From NCBI GenBank assembly GCA_001781415.1, contig MFLT01000008.1, positions 201,434-249,026 on the forward strand: DNA of 47,593 bases. The letters run 5' to 3'. The stretch's first letter is position 1. Every line of letters starts with the position of its first letter. The position numbers and the translations under genes are program-made. The notes under the pieces were generated by a model. That model saw nothing but the letters and a program-made list of their open reading frames with translations. It did no database searches and was not told the origin of the DNA. This stretch comes from Candidatus Kaiserbacteria bacterium RIFCSPLOWO2_01_FULL_45_25. Lineage in GTDB: Bacteria > Patescibacteriota > Minisyncoccia > Phycocordibacterales > UBA918. Positions 18,537-26,912 of the stretch are shown one piece after another.

Positions 18537-18577
18537 AACACTAAAGGGCGGCAACGAAGTTGCCGCCCTTTAGTGTT
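18537..18577. terminator. Rho-independent terminator downstream of glyA
   Basis: AACACTAAAGGGCGGCAAC GAA GTTGCCGCCCTTTAGTGTT. Confidence 0.85.
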
Positions 18578-18590
18578 ATCTCTTCCCTCT

Positions 18591-19859
18591 CTACACAAAC
18601 TTCTCTGGTACTGGGAACGCTTCGCAAAGCGTTTGTACAGTCTTTTGTAGTTCCTGTTTCTTAGCAGCATCGTCTTTAGCCGCCATCGTCTCAAGCATTA
18701 TTGAAGCCAGCTGGGCGGCATCTGCTTCCATCATGCCTCTGGTGGTCATCGCTGGAGTACCAAAGCGAATACCAGACGGATCCATGGCAGTGCGAGACTC
18801 ATCAGCAATCATATTCTTATTGAGAGTAATACCTACCTCATCGAGTACTGTCTCTGCCTCCTGCCCCGTGATACCAAGTGAGCCATATACATCAGCTAGA
18901 AGTAAGTGGTTGTCTGTTCCGCCGCAAAGTAGTCGTACGTTTGCGTCTTTAAATACCTTCTCCATGGCCTTAGCGTTCTTTAACACTTGGGCCGCATAGA
19001 CTTTGAAGTTTGAGTGCCCGGCTTCGCCAAAGGCTACAGCCTTAGCCGCAATGATATGCATGTGCGGACCGCCCTGCATGCCTGGAAATACTGCCTTGTT
19101 TATCTTCTTGGCCAGCTCCTCACTTTCTCGAACAAGAATCATACCGCCACGTGGACCACGAAGAGTCTTGTGAGTAGTAGTGGTCATGACGTCAAAACCA
19201 TAATCAAATGGATTCTTGAGTACTCCACCAGCGATAAGTCCCGCGATGTGCGCGACGTCCGCAACAGTGATGGCCCCTACCTCTTTGGCTATCTCCACAA
19301 ACTTCGCGTAATCAAGCTCGCGACTATAAGCTGAGAAGCCGGCCAAAATAATCTTTGGCTTATGCTCGAGAGCAACGCGTCGTAGTTCCTCAAAATCAAT
19401 TTCGCCGGTGTTTACGTCCTTCATCTTGTACCGCACAAAGTTAAAGACTTTGTTGATGGCGGTGGTTGGATGTCCGTGGGTTAAGTGCCCGCCGTGACTG
19501 AGGTCCATACCGAGCACAGTGTCACCCGGCTCCATAAGCGCAAAGTACATTGAGACGTTGGCGGCAGCTCCACCAAGTGGCTGCACATTAGCGTACGCCG
19601 CTCCAAAGAGCTTCTTGGCGCGCTCGATAGCGATGGTCTCCATGAGGTCAGTGTACTTCTGTCCGCCGTAATAGCGTTTGCCTGGGTAGCCCTCAGAATA
19701 TTTGTTAGTAAAAACTGAACCATTGGCTTCACGCACAGCTTTTGAGACATAGTTCTCACTTGGAATCAGCTCTACTCCCTTTCGCTCCCGCTCCTCTTCC
19801 CCAATGAGGGTCGCGTATAGTTCTGGATCTTGGTCTTTGATGAATGGATATTCGCTCAT
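18591..19859 (-). CDS. glyA: Serine hydroxymethyltransferase
   Basis: ELIPSENYVSKAV, YSEGYPGKRYYGGQ, TTTTHKTLRGPRGG; start placed at MSEYPFIKD. Confidence 0.95.
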   Translation of the reverse strand: MSEYPFIKDQDPELYATLIGEEERERKGVELIPSENYVSKAVREANGSVFTNKYSEGYPGKRYYGGQKYTDLMETIAIERAKKLFGAAYANVQPLGGAAANVSMYFALMEPGDTVLGMDLSHGGHLTHGHPTTAINKVFNFVRYKMKDVNTGEIDFEELRRVALEHKPKIILAGFSAYSRELDYAKFVEIAKEVGAITVADVAHIAGLIAGGVLKNPFDYGFDVMTTTTHKTLRGPRGGMILVRESEELAKKINKAVFPGMQGGPHMHIIAAKAVAFGEAGHSNFKVYAAQVLKNAKAMEKVFKDANVRLLCGGTDNHLLLADVYGSLGITGQEAETVLDEVGITLNKNMIADESRTAMDPSGIRFGTPAMTTRGMMEADAAQLASIMLETMAAKDDAAKKQELQKTVQTLCEAFPVPEKFV

Positions 19860-19869
19860 ACTATATAAA

Positions 19870-20292
19870 TTATTTACCAGTACTTCCAAAGGCTCCCTCG
19901 CCTCTTGAAGAATCTTCTAAACTGTCTACGACCTCCAATTCTGGCTGCTCAATCTTTTGAATCAAAATCTGAGCCACCTTCTGCCCAGGTGCAAACGTGT
20001 ACACTTCACTGCTGGTATTAAAAAGCCCCACAAATATCTCGCCACGGTAGCCGGCATCAATTACTCCACCAAGGGTCTTCAGTCCTCCCTTCTGTGAAAT
20101 ACCACTCTTGTCCCAAATCAGTCCAACATGCCCTTCAGGAATCTGCATCGCGATGCCGGTAGGCACTGAAGCACGCTCACCAGGGTTAATGATTACCTCG
20201 GTTGTGGTACAGAGGTCCAAACCAGCGTCGGTGGTGTGGGCAAAGCTCGGTACCACTGCCGCTTCATGCATTTTTTTTATAAAAAGTTTCAT
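19870..20292 (-). CDS. dut: dUTP diphosphatase
   Basis: DAGLDL, DKSGISQKGG, GVIDAGYRGEI, RGEGAFGSTG motifs. Confidence 0.95.
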   Translation of the reverse strand: MKLFIKKMHEAAVVPSFAHTTDAGLDLCTTTEVIINPGERASVPTGIAMQIPEGHVGLIWDKSGISQKGGLKTLGGVIDAGYRGEIFVGLFNTSSEVYTFAPGQKVAQILIQKIEQPELEVVDSLEDSSRGEGAFGSTGK

Positions 20293-20297
20293 AGGAT

Positions 20298-20981
20298 TTA
20301 GATGGCGGTTTTAATGTATGAATAAATATCTTCATGGATGGCTTCTCGAATCCGTATCTCCCCTCCTTCGGTACAATTGATACGGTGCCAAACATTCTTA
20401 GTTGAAACAAGATGTTGAGCTTGCGCTTCGGCATGTTCTTGATGCGAATCATCAGCCTCGTGTTGGTCTGCCTTAGTATCAGCACCGTGCTTTCCGGCAG
20501 TGATAGCTTCTTGCTTTAAGCGTTTACGAACAGCGAGTGGCACATCAAGGTACAAAATTATGTCCGGCCGCGGCAAGCCAAAGATGCCGTGTTCAACCTT
20601 GTCGAGCCAAGTGAGAAACTCCTCAATCTCTTCTGTGTTTCGAAGCTTGCCACCTTGGTGAAGCATGTTGGCACTGACATATCTATCAAGTACCACCACC
20701 TTTCCTTCAGCTAGCCAGGTTTCAATTTGTGGTTTTGATTCAAAGCGATCAACAGCGTAGAGAGTAGACGCCACTTTGGCGTCAGTATGAAGAAAGTCAC
20801 CGCGCTTACCATCCAAACATTCACGAATTAGTGTGCCGAACACATTGCTGCCATAGCGTGGGAAATCAAGCGTCTCCACCGCCACCCCCTCCGTCCGCAA
20901 ACGCTCAGCCAACATGGCCACTTGGGTAGCCTTGCCGGCTCCATCGGCTCCGTCAATGACGATTATTTTCCCTAATTTCAT
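20298..20981 (-). CDS. tmk: Thymidylate kinase
   Basis: IVIDGADGAGKATQ, FPRYGS, VVLDRYVSANMLHQGGK. Confidence 0.92.
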   Translation of the reverse strand: MKLGKIIVIDGADGAGKATQVAMLAERLRTEGVAVETLDFPRYGSNVFGTLIRECLDGKRGDFLHTDAKVASTLYAVDRFESKPQIETWLAEGKVVVLDRYVSANMLHQGGKLRNTEEIEEFLTWLDKVEHGIFGLPRPDIILYLDVPLAVRKRLKQEAITAGKHGADTKADQHEADDSHQEHAEAQAQHLVSTKNVWHRINCTEGGEIRIREAIHEDIYSYIKTAI

Positions 20982-21113
20982 CTAGATATAGTATCACTTA
21001 AATAAGGAAAATTTGATTTAAAATTAACCCCAAAATAGACCTCCGTCCGAGTCAAGGGAGGGTCATTCAATATCTAATGATATACTTAATAAATTAGACA
21101 ATAAGCCACTGTC

Positions 21114-21941
21114 ATGAAGCAATACTTAGACGTACTCAAGGATATTTACGAGAACGGCACAGACATTGAAGGACGAAATGGCAAAACTCGCAAATTGTTT
21201 ACCAAACAAATGCGCTTTAATCTGGAAGAAGGCTTCCCAGCTGTAACAACTAAAAAACTGGCTTTCAAAGCCGTGAAAAGTGAGCTCTTGTGGTTTATTG
21301 AAGGCAGTGGAGATGATAACCGCCTAAAGGAATTAAACGGTACTGATACAACTATCTGGACCGCCAATGCTGAGTCTGACTACTGGAAACCAAAAGCTAA
21401 GTTTGCCGGCGACCTAGGACGCGTCTACGGAGTGCAGTGGCGTCACTGGCGAAAGCCAGACGGAACGACAGTAGACCAACTCGGGGAGATTATTGAACGA
21501 ATCAAAAAAGACCCAAACGACAGACGTCTGATTGTCTCCGCTTGGAATCCAGGTGAGTTAGATGAGATGGCTCTACCTCCTTGTCATATGATTTTCCAAT
21601 TCTTTGTCGCTAATGGGAAAATTTCTCTGCATATGTTCCAACGTAGTTGCGATATGTTTTTGGGAGTACCCTTCAACATTGCCTCATACGCCCTACTGCT
21701 AGCCATGGTGGCTCAAGTCACTGATTTAACTCCTCATGAGTGTGTCCTCACTCTTGGCGACGCACATATTTATCATGATCACCTGTCAGCGGTTGAGGAG
21801 CAACTAAAAAGAGTGCCCCACAACCTTCCAACTCTCTGGTTAAATCCTGAAATCAAAAATATTGACGACTTCACTATGGACGATATAAAGCTCGAAAACT
21901 ACACCCATGATGAAACCATCAAAGCACCGATGGCCGTCTAA
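21114..21941 (+). CDS. thyA: Thymidylate synthase
   Basis: RRLIVSAWNPGELDEMALPPCHMIFQF, FQRSCDMFLGVPFNIASYALLL. Confidence 0.97.
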   Translation: MKQYLDVLKDIYENGTDIEGRNGKTRKLFTKQMRFNLEEGFPAVTTKKLAFKAVKSELLWFIEGSGDDNRLKELNGTDTTIWTANAESDYWKPKAKFAGDLGRVYGVQWRHWRKPDGTTVDQLGEIIERIKKDPNDRRLIVSAWNPGELDEMALPPCHMIFQFFVANGKISLHMFQRSCDMFLGVPFNIASYALLLAMVAQVTDLTPHECVLTLGDAHIYHDHLSAVEEQLKRVPHNLPTLWLNPEIKNIDDFTMDDIKLENYTHDETIKAPMAV

Positions 21942-21956
21942 TATCTTCATTCATAA

Positions 21957-21987
21957 GAAAAGCCGAACCAAGTTGGTTCGGCTTTTT
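21957..21987 (+). terminator. Rho-independent terminator
   Basis: AAAAGCCGAACCAAGTTGGTTCGGCTTTTTT. Confidence 0.9.
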
Positions 21988-22008
21988 TGCATCTACACCA
22001 CACCCTAC

Positions 22009-22236
22009 CTAGCCAGCAATCCTGGGCGGGGGTGGCGGGCAATGAATCGTGGCCAAGACCGGCACCTCTGCATAAAGCTTATCAAGATCATTATTCAAAC
22101 TTACCTGACAAGCACTGAGTATGGCAATCAATTCAGCTCGTTCGCTTTGAAGAGCCGCCAGTGATTCGTTAATCTTTTGCAAACGAGCCATTTGAGCAGG
22201 GATCATTGCATAATCAACAACTTGAGTCTTGGACAT
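22009..22236 (-). CDS. Hypothetical ORFan cassette protein (75 aa, proline-rich C-terminus)
   Basis: GAGGAGAATCCC-ATG; MSKTQVVDYAMIPAQMARLQKINESLAALQSERAELIAIL...PPPPPRIAG. Confidence 0.6.
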   Translation of the reverse strand: MSKTQVVDYAMIPAQMARLQKINESLAALQSERAELIAILSACQVSLNNDLDKLYAEVPVLATIHCPPPPPRIAG

Positions 22237-22311
22237 GGGATTCTCCTCAGATAAAGTAGTCAGCAAGTAAACTTCCACTTGCTAATGTATAACAATTAAG
22301 ACAGATGTCAA

Positions 22312-22341
22312 AAGGCCGACCCCTACGGGGTCGGCCTTTTG
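22312..22341. terminator. Rho-independent terminator
   Basis: AAAAGGCCGACCCCTACGGGGTCGGCCTTTT. Confidence 0.9.
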
Positions 22342-22345
22342 CACA

Positions 22346-22888
22346 TTACTTCTTATCAGCGAAGTGATTGGAGTTCTCACTGTCGAAGCGTCCCACCTCT
22401 TCGTATGACTTACTAGTTGGTGAAGTGAGCTTGGCAAAGAGTATCTGCGCCACTTGCATACCAGGCCTGAGTATAATCGGAATATTGCTCGCGTTTACTA
22501 ATTCAAAAGTTGGGAAAAATTTGTGTCCCGGATTGAAGAGCATAGCGGTGTTGTGAACCACGAGCCCAATCCGCGCCAAGCTACTCTTCCCCGAGAGGAG
22601 GATGAGGTGCTCGTTATCAACTCCGATAAATTCGCGCTGCTTACCAAGCACGTTCTCACCCGGATGAAGTACAAACTCTTCCCCGTCAGCTACAAAGAGC
22701 TTAGTGGTCTTCGGGAAAATTTTGCGGGCTGGATCAGACGAACCAATGGTATGTCTGTCTACCACCTCAAACTCATTACCGAGTGTTACGTCATAACTGG
22801 CGAGTTGCAGCTGCTCTTCATTAAACGGCTTAATAATAAGCGCCCCACTTTCAAGCCCTTTCTTAATATCAACGTCAGATAAAAACAT
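22346..22888 (-). CDS. dcd: dCTP deaminase (Dcd/Dut-like)
   Basis: QLQLASYDVTLGNEF, SGKSSLARIGLVVHNTA, PGMQVAQILF. Confidence 0.9.
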   Translation of the reverse strand: MFLSDVDIKKGLESGALIIKPFNEEQLQLASYDVTLGNEFEVVDRHTIGSSDPARKIFPKTTKLFVADGEEFVLHPGENVLGKQREFIGVDNEHLILLSGKSSLARIGLVVHNTAMLFNPGHKFFPTFELVNASNIPIILRPGMQVAQILFAKLTSPTSKSYEEVGRFDSENSNHFADKK

Positions 22889-22989
22889 ATATAAAAATTA
22901 TCGTAGTGTGCAACAGTGCAAGTATTATACGTGATAGCTCTACAAGCCTCAAAAGACAAGTCTAGCCGCCTGTGTCATAATAGTAGTCT

Positions 22990-23511
22990 ATGATGCATTT
23001 TCCGAAAGTACCCGTAGTGATTGTAGCGGCCATAAGCGCAAAAGACCGAGCTATTGGTTATGAAAATAAGCTTTTGTGGCATATTCCTGAAGATTTAAAA
23101 CGCTTCAAGAATCTGACCCAAGGTCACCCAATTATCATGGGCCGCAAGACCTTTGAATCAATTGTGGCAATACTCGGCAAACCCCTACCCGGCAGAGTAA
23201 ATATTGTGGTGACACGTAATCCAGAATACGCCGAGCCAGGAGCAATTACTGCCGGCTCACTCGAAGCTGCTTTTGCAATTGCCGAGCGAGAAAACCCAAC
23301 CGAAATTCACATCGGCGGTGGCGCTGAGATATACAACGCTGCCCTGCCTTTTACTTCACGTCTTCACCTCACTCTAGTAGACAGTGATGCCGTTGGTGAT
23401 ACTTTCTTCCCTGAATATGAAAATGACTTTGTGGAGACCGACCGCTGGGGCGTCAATACGCATGAAGGAATCTCTTATGAATGGGTAGATTATAGACGTA
23501 AAGAATCATAA
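22990..23511 (+). CDS. folA: Dihydrofolate reductase
   Basis: IGYENKLLWHIPEDLKRFKNLTQGHPIIMGRKTFESI, EIHIGGGAEIY. Confidence 0.95.
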   Translation: MMHFPKVPVVIVAAISAKDRAIGYENKLLWHIPEDLKRFKNLTQGHPIIMGRKTFESIVAILGKPLPGRVNIVVTRNPEYAEPGAITAGSLEAAFAIAERENPTEIHIGGGAEIYNAALPFTSRLHLTLVDSDAVGDTFFPEYENDFVETDRWGVNTHEGISYEWVDYRRKES

Positions 23512-23523
23512 AAAACTATGAGA

Positions 23524-23553
23524 AAAGCCCTTCGGATTTCCGAAGGGCTTTTT
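23524..23553. terminator. Rho-independent terminator
   Basis: AAAAGCCCTTCGGATTTCCGAAGGGCTTTTT. Confidence 0.9.
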
Positions 23554-23570
23554 GAAAAATGAAACGTTTC

Positions 23571-24281
23571 CTATTCTCGCCACTTTTCATATAACACTCG
23601 GAAGGTATCTTCAGCGTATGGCACAAATAGGTCATCTTTGGTGTCGCCCTCCTGGTACACCACGCGTGGGACGTCTCGTAGCACCACCAGTGGCACACAC
23701 TCATCCACCTCACCAGCGACTACGGTTGCGGCCGCTGCTAGGCCGTCGACGAGGTTAGAGCGCTCATATTGAATCTCCCGACCAAATAAATCTGAACGAC
23801 CACGATGGTCTTCGATTGGCCGAAAGCCATACCAACCCAGCGCTACTCCAGTGGCACCATAGCGAAAAGGGGTCGAGTGACTGTCTGTCACAATAACGCC
23901 CAGGTTAGTTAGACCAAACTTTGCTTTGAGGTGCTCACAGAAGCGCTTGGCGGCCGCAAATGAGTCTTCGGGCAGCAATACCAAATACCCGTCACCATTA
24001 CTCTCATCGATGCCAGAAGCGCCTAGGAAGGCGTGTTTGGTCACGGTGAGTGGTGTATTCCAGTATGGTCGCGGAATGATGAAGTCCGCTTCAGTTGTTA
24101 CCAAGTCTTCTTTGTTCGCCTCAGCCTGCGGCACACACCTACCTTCATGAATTGCCACGACTTTGGAAGAGATGGCAATAATGTCCCCTTCTCGAACATT
24201 GGTGAGATACTCATCTATAACGGCCAATAGGTCGTCTTTGGGTGGAGTAAGAACCCGGGTCTTAATAGGAATTATCTGCAT
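23571..24281 (-). CDS. CofE-like (coenzyme F420:L-glutamate ligase family) protein
   Basis: DIIAISSKVVAIHEGR, VIVTDSHSTPFRYGATGVALGWYGFRPIEDHRGRSDLFGREI. Confidence 0.75.
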   Translation of the reverse strand: MQIIPIKTRVLTPPKDDLLAVIDEYLTNVREGDIIAISSKVVAIHEGRCVPQAEANKEDLVTTEADFIIPRPYWNTPLTVTKHAFLGASGIDESNGDGYLVLLPEDSFAAAKRFCEHLKAKFGLTNLGVIVTDSHSTPFRYGATGVALGWYGFRPIEDHRGRSDLFGREIQYERSNLVDGLAAAATVVAGEVDECVPLVVLRDVPRVVYQEGDTKDDLFVPYAEDTFRVLYEKWRE

Positions 24282-24310
24282 AGCGCTATGGTAACAAATG
24301 GTTGGCAAAA

Positions 24311-24344
24311 CAAAAGAGGCGCCGGCAAAGCAGGCGCCTCTTTT
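24311..24344. terminator. Rho-independent terminator
   Basis: AAAAGAGGCGCC..GGCGCCTCTTTT. Confidence 0.8.
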
Positions 24345-24358
24345 GTAAATCTTGTAGA

Positions 24359-24787
24359 TTATTTGTCGTCAACATCAATGCCCATACTTCGAGCAGTACC
24401 CGCTACTGTCTTCATTGCGGCTTCGATTGAAGCGGCGTTGAGGTCAGCCATCTTTTCTTCAGCGATAGATCGTACTTGTGCTTGTGTGAGCTTGCCCACC
24501 TTTACCACTGCATTCTTACTTGAACCTTTATCCTTGCCAATTGCCTTAAGAATAAGACGTGACATTGGAGATACCTTTGTAATGAATGTGAATGTACGGT
24601 CGTCAAAGACTGAAAGTTCTACTGGTACTACCTGACCCATACGGTCACGTGTTTGTTCATTGAATTGGTTTACGAATTCTCCGATGTTGATACCAGCCTG
24701 TCCAAGTACCGGACCTAGAGGTGGAGCTGGTGTAGCCTTACCTCCTACTGCCTGTACCTTAATCTTCTTTACTAGTTTTTTAGCCAT
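24359..24787 (-). CDS. rplK: Ribosomal protein uL11
   Basis: KIKVQAVGGKATPAPPLGPVLGQAGINIGEFVNQFN. Confidence 0.97.
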   Translation of the reverse strand: MAKKLVKKIKVQAVGGKATPAPPLGPVLGQAGINIGEFVNQFNEQTRDRMGQVVPVELSVFDDRTFTFITKVSPMSRLILKAIGKDKGSSKNAVVKVGKLTQAQVRSIAEEKMADLNAASIEAAMKTVAGTARSMGIDVDDK

Positions 24788-25096
24788 GATTTTTATATGG
24801 ATTAATGTTGTAGGCAGACTTGTTCCATAACCAAGCCGACCTTTGAAGCCTGCGTATCGTACAAGAAAAAGTGAGCTTTTGCAAGAGAAACGGCCGCAAG
24901 CTATGCTTGCGGCCGTTTCTGAAGGAGTCCTTTTTCAAGGAGGTTTTATTTTGGTTCCATGGCGCGGCGGACAAAGAAAATTTTCAAAGAAGGGAGAAAA
25001 TTGAGGAGCTGCGCGGAAGACAAGAAAAAAGACGCGAGGCGTACAGGTCGTACGACGAGCGTCTTTTTTCGTAGTCTGACAAAGCAGATTACAATT

Positions 25097-25642
25097 TTAT
25101 ACCTTCTTTACCTGGAGGAAGTCGAGCTCAACGGGAGTCTCCCGTCCAAACATAGACACCAACACCTTAACCTTTCCACTCTTCTCATCTACTTCGCCAA
25201 TCTTGCCTTCAAGATCCTTGAATGGGCCATCAACAATAGTGATGATGTCGCCTGGAGTGAGATCAAGCTTGTGCTTTACCTCATCGGTAGACATTTGCTT
25301 CATGAGCGCGTTGTATTCCGCTTCAGTCAGAGGTACTGGCTGAGTACCACTACCAACGAATCCAGTTACACGTGGAGTGTTTCGTACTACATACCATGAT
25401 TCATCGTCTACGATCATTTCTACTAGTACGTATCCTGGATAGATTCTTTCTTCTTCCATTACCCGCTTCCCTCCCTTTACACGAATCTTCTTCTCGGTTG
25501 GAACAACCACATTGAAGATTTTGTCATTCATACCGAGTGAATCGATACGTTGCTTAAGGTTACGAGTCACAGCATTTTCATACCCAGAGTAGGTGTGAAT
25601 GGCGTACCAGTGACGTTCGCCTGTGCTTTGTTGTTTAGCCAT
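25097..25642 (-). CDS. nusG: Transcription termination/antitermination protein NusG
   Basis: RHWYAIHTYSGYENAVTRNLKQR, YPGYVLVEMIVDDESWYVVRNTPRVTGFVG; start placed at MAKQQSTG. Confidence 0.95.
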   Translation of the reverse strand: MAKQQSTGERHWYAIHTYSGYENAVTRNLKQRIDSLGMNDKIFNVVVPTEKKIRVKGGKRVMEEERIYPGYVLVEMIVDDESWYVVRNTPRVTGFVGSGTQPVPLTEAEYNALMKQMSTDEVKHKLDLTPGDIITIVDGPFKDLEGKIGEVDEKSGKVKVLVSMFGRETPVELDFLQVKKV

Positions 25643-25655
25643 AGCTACAAGAGGA

Positions 25656-25844
25656 TTAGAAGCGGTTAATAATAAAGTCGACTCCTTGTGCAAACACGAA
25701 GTCAAACGCACCAAGGAAAAGAGACACGAATACCGAGATAACAATCACGAGAATTGTGTACAAAAATGCCTGTCGTTGGGTTGGCCAAGACACTTGCTTC
25801 ATTTCTGCAGCAGTTGCCCTGAAGTAATTACTTAAATTGCTCAT
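25656..25844 (-). CDS. secE: Preprotein translocase subunit SecE
   Basis: 62 aa single-TM protein EMKQVSWPTQRQAFLYTILVIVI upstream of nusG. Confidence 0.9.
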   Translation of the reverse strand: MSNLSNYFRATAAEMKQVSWPTQRQAFLYTILVIVISVFVSLFLGAFDFVFAQGVDFIINRF

Positions 25845-25931
25845 AGCTAATAGTTTACCAAAATAAAAACGCCTCTAGGGCGGATTGCGCTCATTATACC
25901 CCCTTTTAGTAATATGTCAAAGTGCACAAAA

Positions 25932-26057
25932 GTAACCTCTCACACCCGCCCAAATACAAGGCATGGGCAAATGATTTTTCGTAGGCGTACCTGTACGTAC
26001 GACGGAGAAAAATCATGGGTGCCCATAACGCTGTAGTTGGGAGGTGTGAGAGGTTAC
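25932..26057. repeat. Near-perfect ~126 bp palindrome, MITE-like
   Basis: GTAACCTCTCACACC...GGTGTGAGAGGTTAC ends, inner TGATTTTTC..GAAAAATCA and ATGGGCA..TGCCCAT. Confidence 0.75.
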
Positions 26058-26117
26058 GCACAACAAAAGCAGCATGGCCAAAGGCCGTGCTGCTTTTAAT
26101 TCCCTTCTATTCCCTCC

Positions 26118-26900
26118 CTACTTAACCTGGAACGTCAGAGTGACGCGACTGGTAGTGATATTTTCACCAGTTGGCAGGTCTGGGGTAACTGATGACATCT
26201 CTTGTTTAACCATCATGTCCCCGCCCATACCGTAATACGGAACTGGATAACCCTCATCTTCGTAGTACCCAACCATCTTAGTTAGACGAACGCCAAGATT
26301 ATTTGCTAGCACTTCAGCCTTGGCTTTAGCATCAGCAATGGCCATTTCTCGAGCCTCATCCTTTAGTGCAGCATCATCATCAATAGTAAATGAAAGTCCA
26401 CTGATGTTAGTAGCACCCTTGTCACCAACTAGTCCTAATAGAGCTCCAGCGGTTTCAAGATTACGTACCTTCACCAAAATAGTTTGATTTACTTCAAATC
26501 CATCTTGTACTTGTTCTCCTGGGCAGTACATTCCAGCAATACATGGCATGGTCTCGTAGTTGTACTTTGGATACAAACTGTAGTATTCGGTCTTGATATC
26601 TTTTCGATCTACTCCAGCGGCCTCAAGAGCGGCATTAATTTCGTTAATCTTGGTAGCTGAAGCATCTTGAGCAGTAACGGCATCATCTCCTTCGGCCATC
26701 ACTGAGAAACTAAACTGTCCGATATCTGGCACAGCCATCACTTCCCCTTCACCTGAGACTGAGATGGTTGTTGGTCCAGTGTAGAAATAACGAGCTTGCT
26801 GCATGGTGTAGTAAGCGTAGGCTCCGAGAGCTACTACCACGAGACCAAGAATAATAGTGGTTAAGAATCTATTTAGTTTTGAACCAAAAAAGTTTTCCAT
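26118..26900 (-). CDS. SIMPL domain (DUF541) protein, membrane-anchored
   Basis: TM then ISVSGEGEVMAVPDIGQFSFSV, repeats of SIMPL fold. Confidence 0.85.
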   Translation of the reverse strand: MENFFGSKLNRFLTTIILGLVVVALGAYAYYTMQQARYFYTGPTTISVSGEGEVMAVPDIGQFSFSVMAEGDDAVTAQDASATKINEINAALEAAGVDRKDIKTEYYSLYPKYNYETMPCIAGMYCPGEQVQDGFEVNQTILVKVRNLETAGALLGLVGDKGATNISGLSFTIDDDAALKDEAREMAIADAKAKAEVLANNLGVRLTKMVGYYEDEGYPVPYYGMGGDMMVKQEMSSVTPDLPTGENITTSRVTLTFQVK

Positions 26901-26912
26901 AAAATTGTTTGT

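Noticed and set aside
24959-25399. 146-aa plus-strand ORF starting MARRTKKIFKEG after an AAGGAGG sequence
   Set aside because: Most of it is antisense to nusG; SD spacing to this ATG is too long; the first ~40 basic residues could be real but cannot be supported
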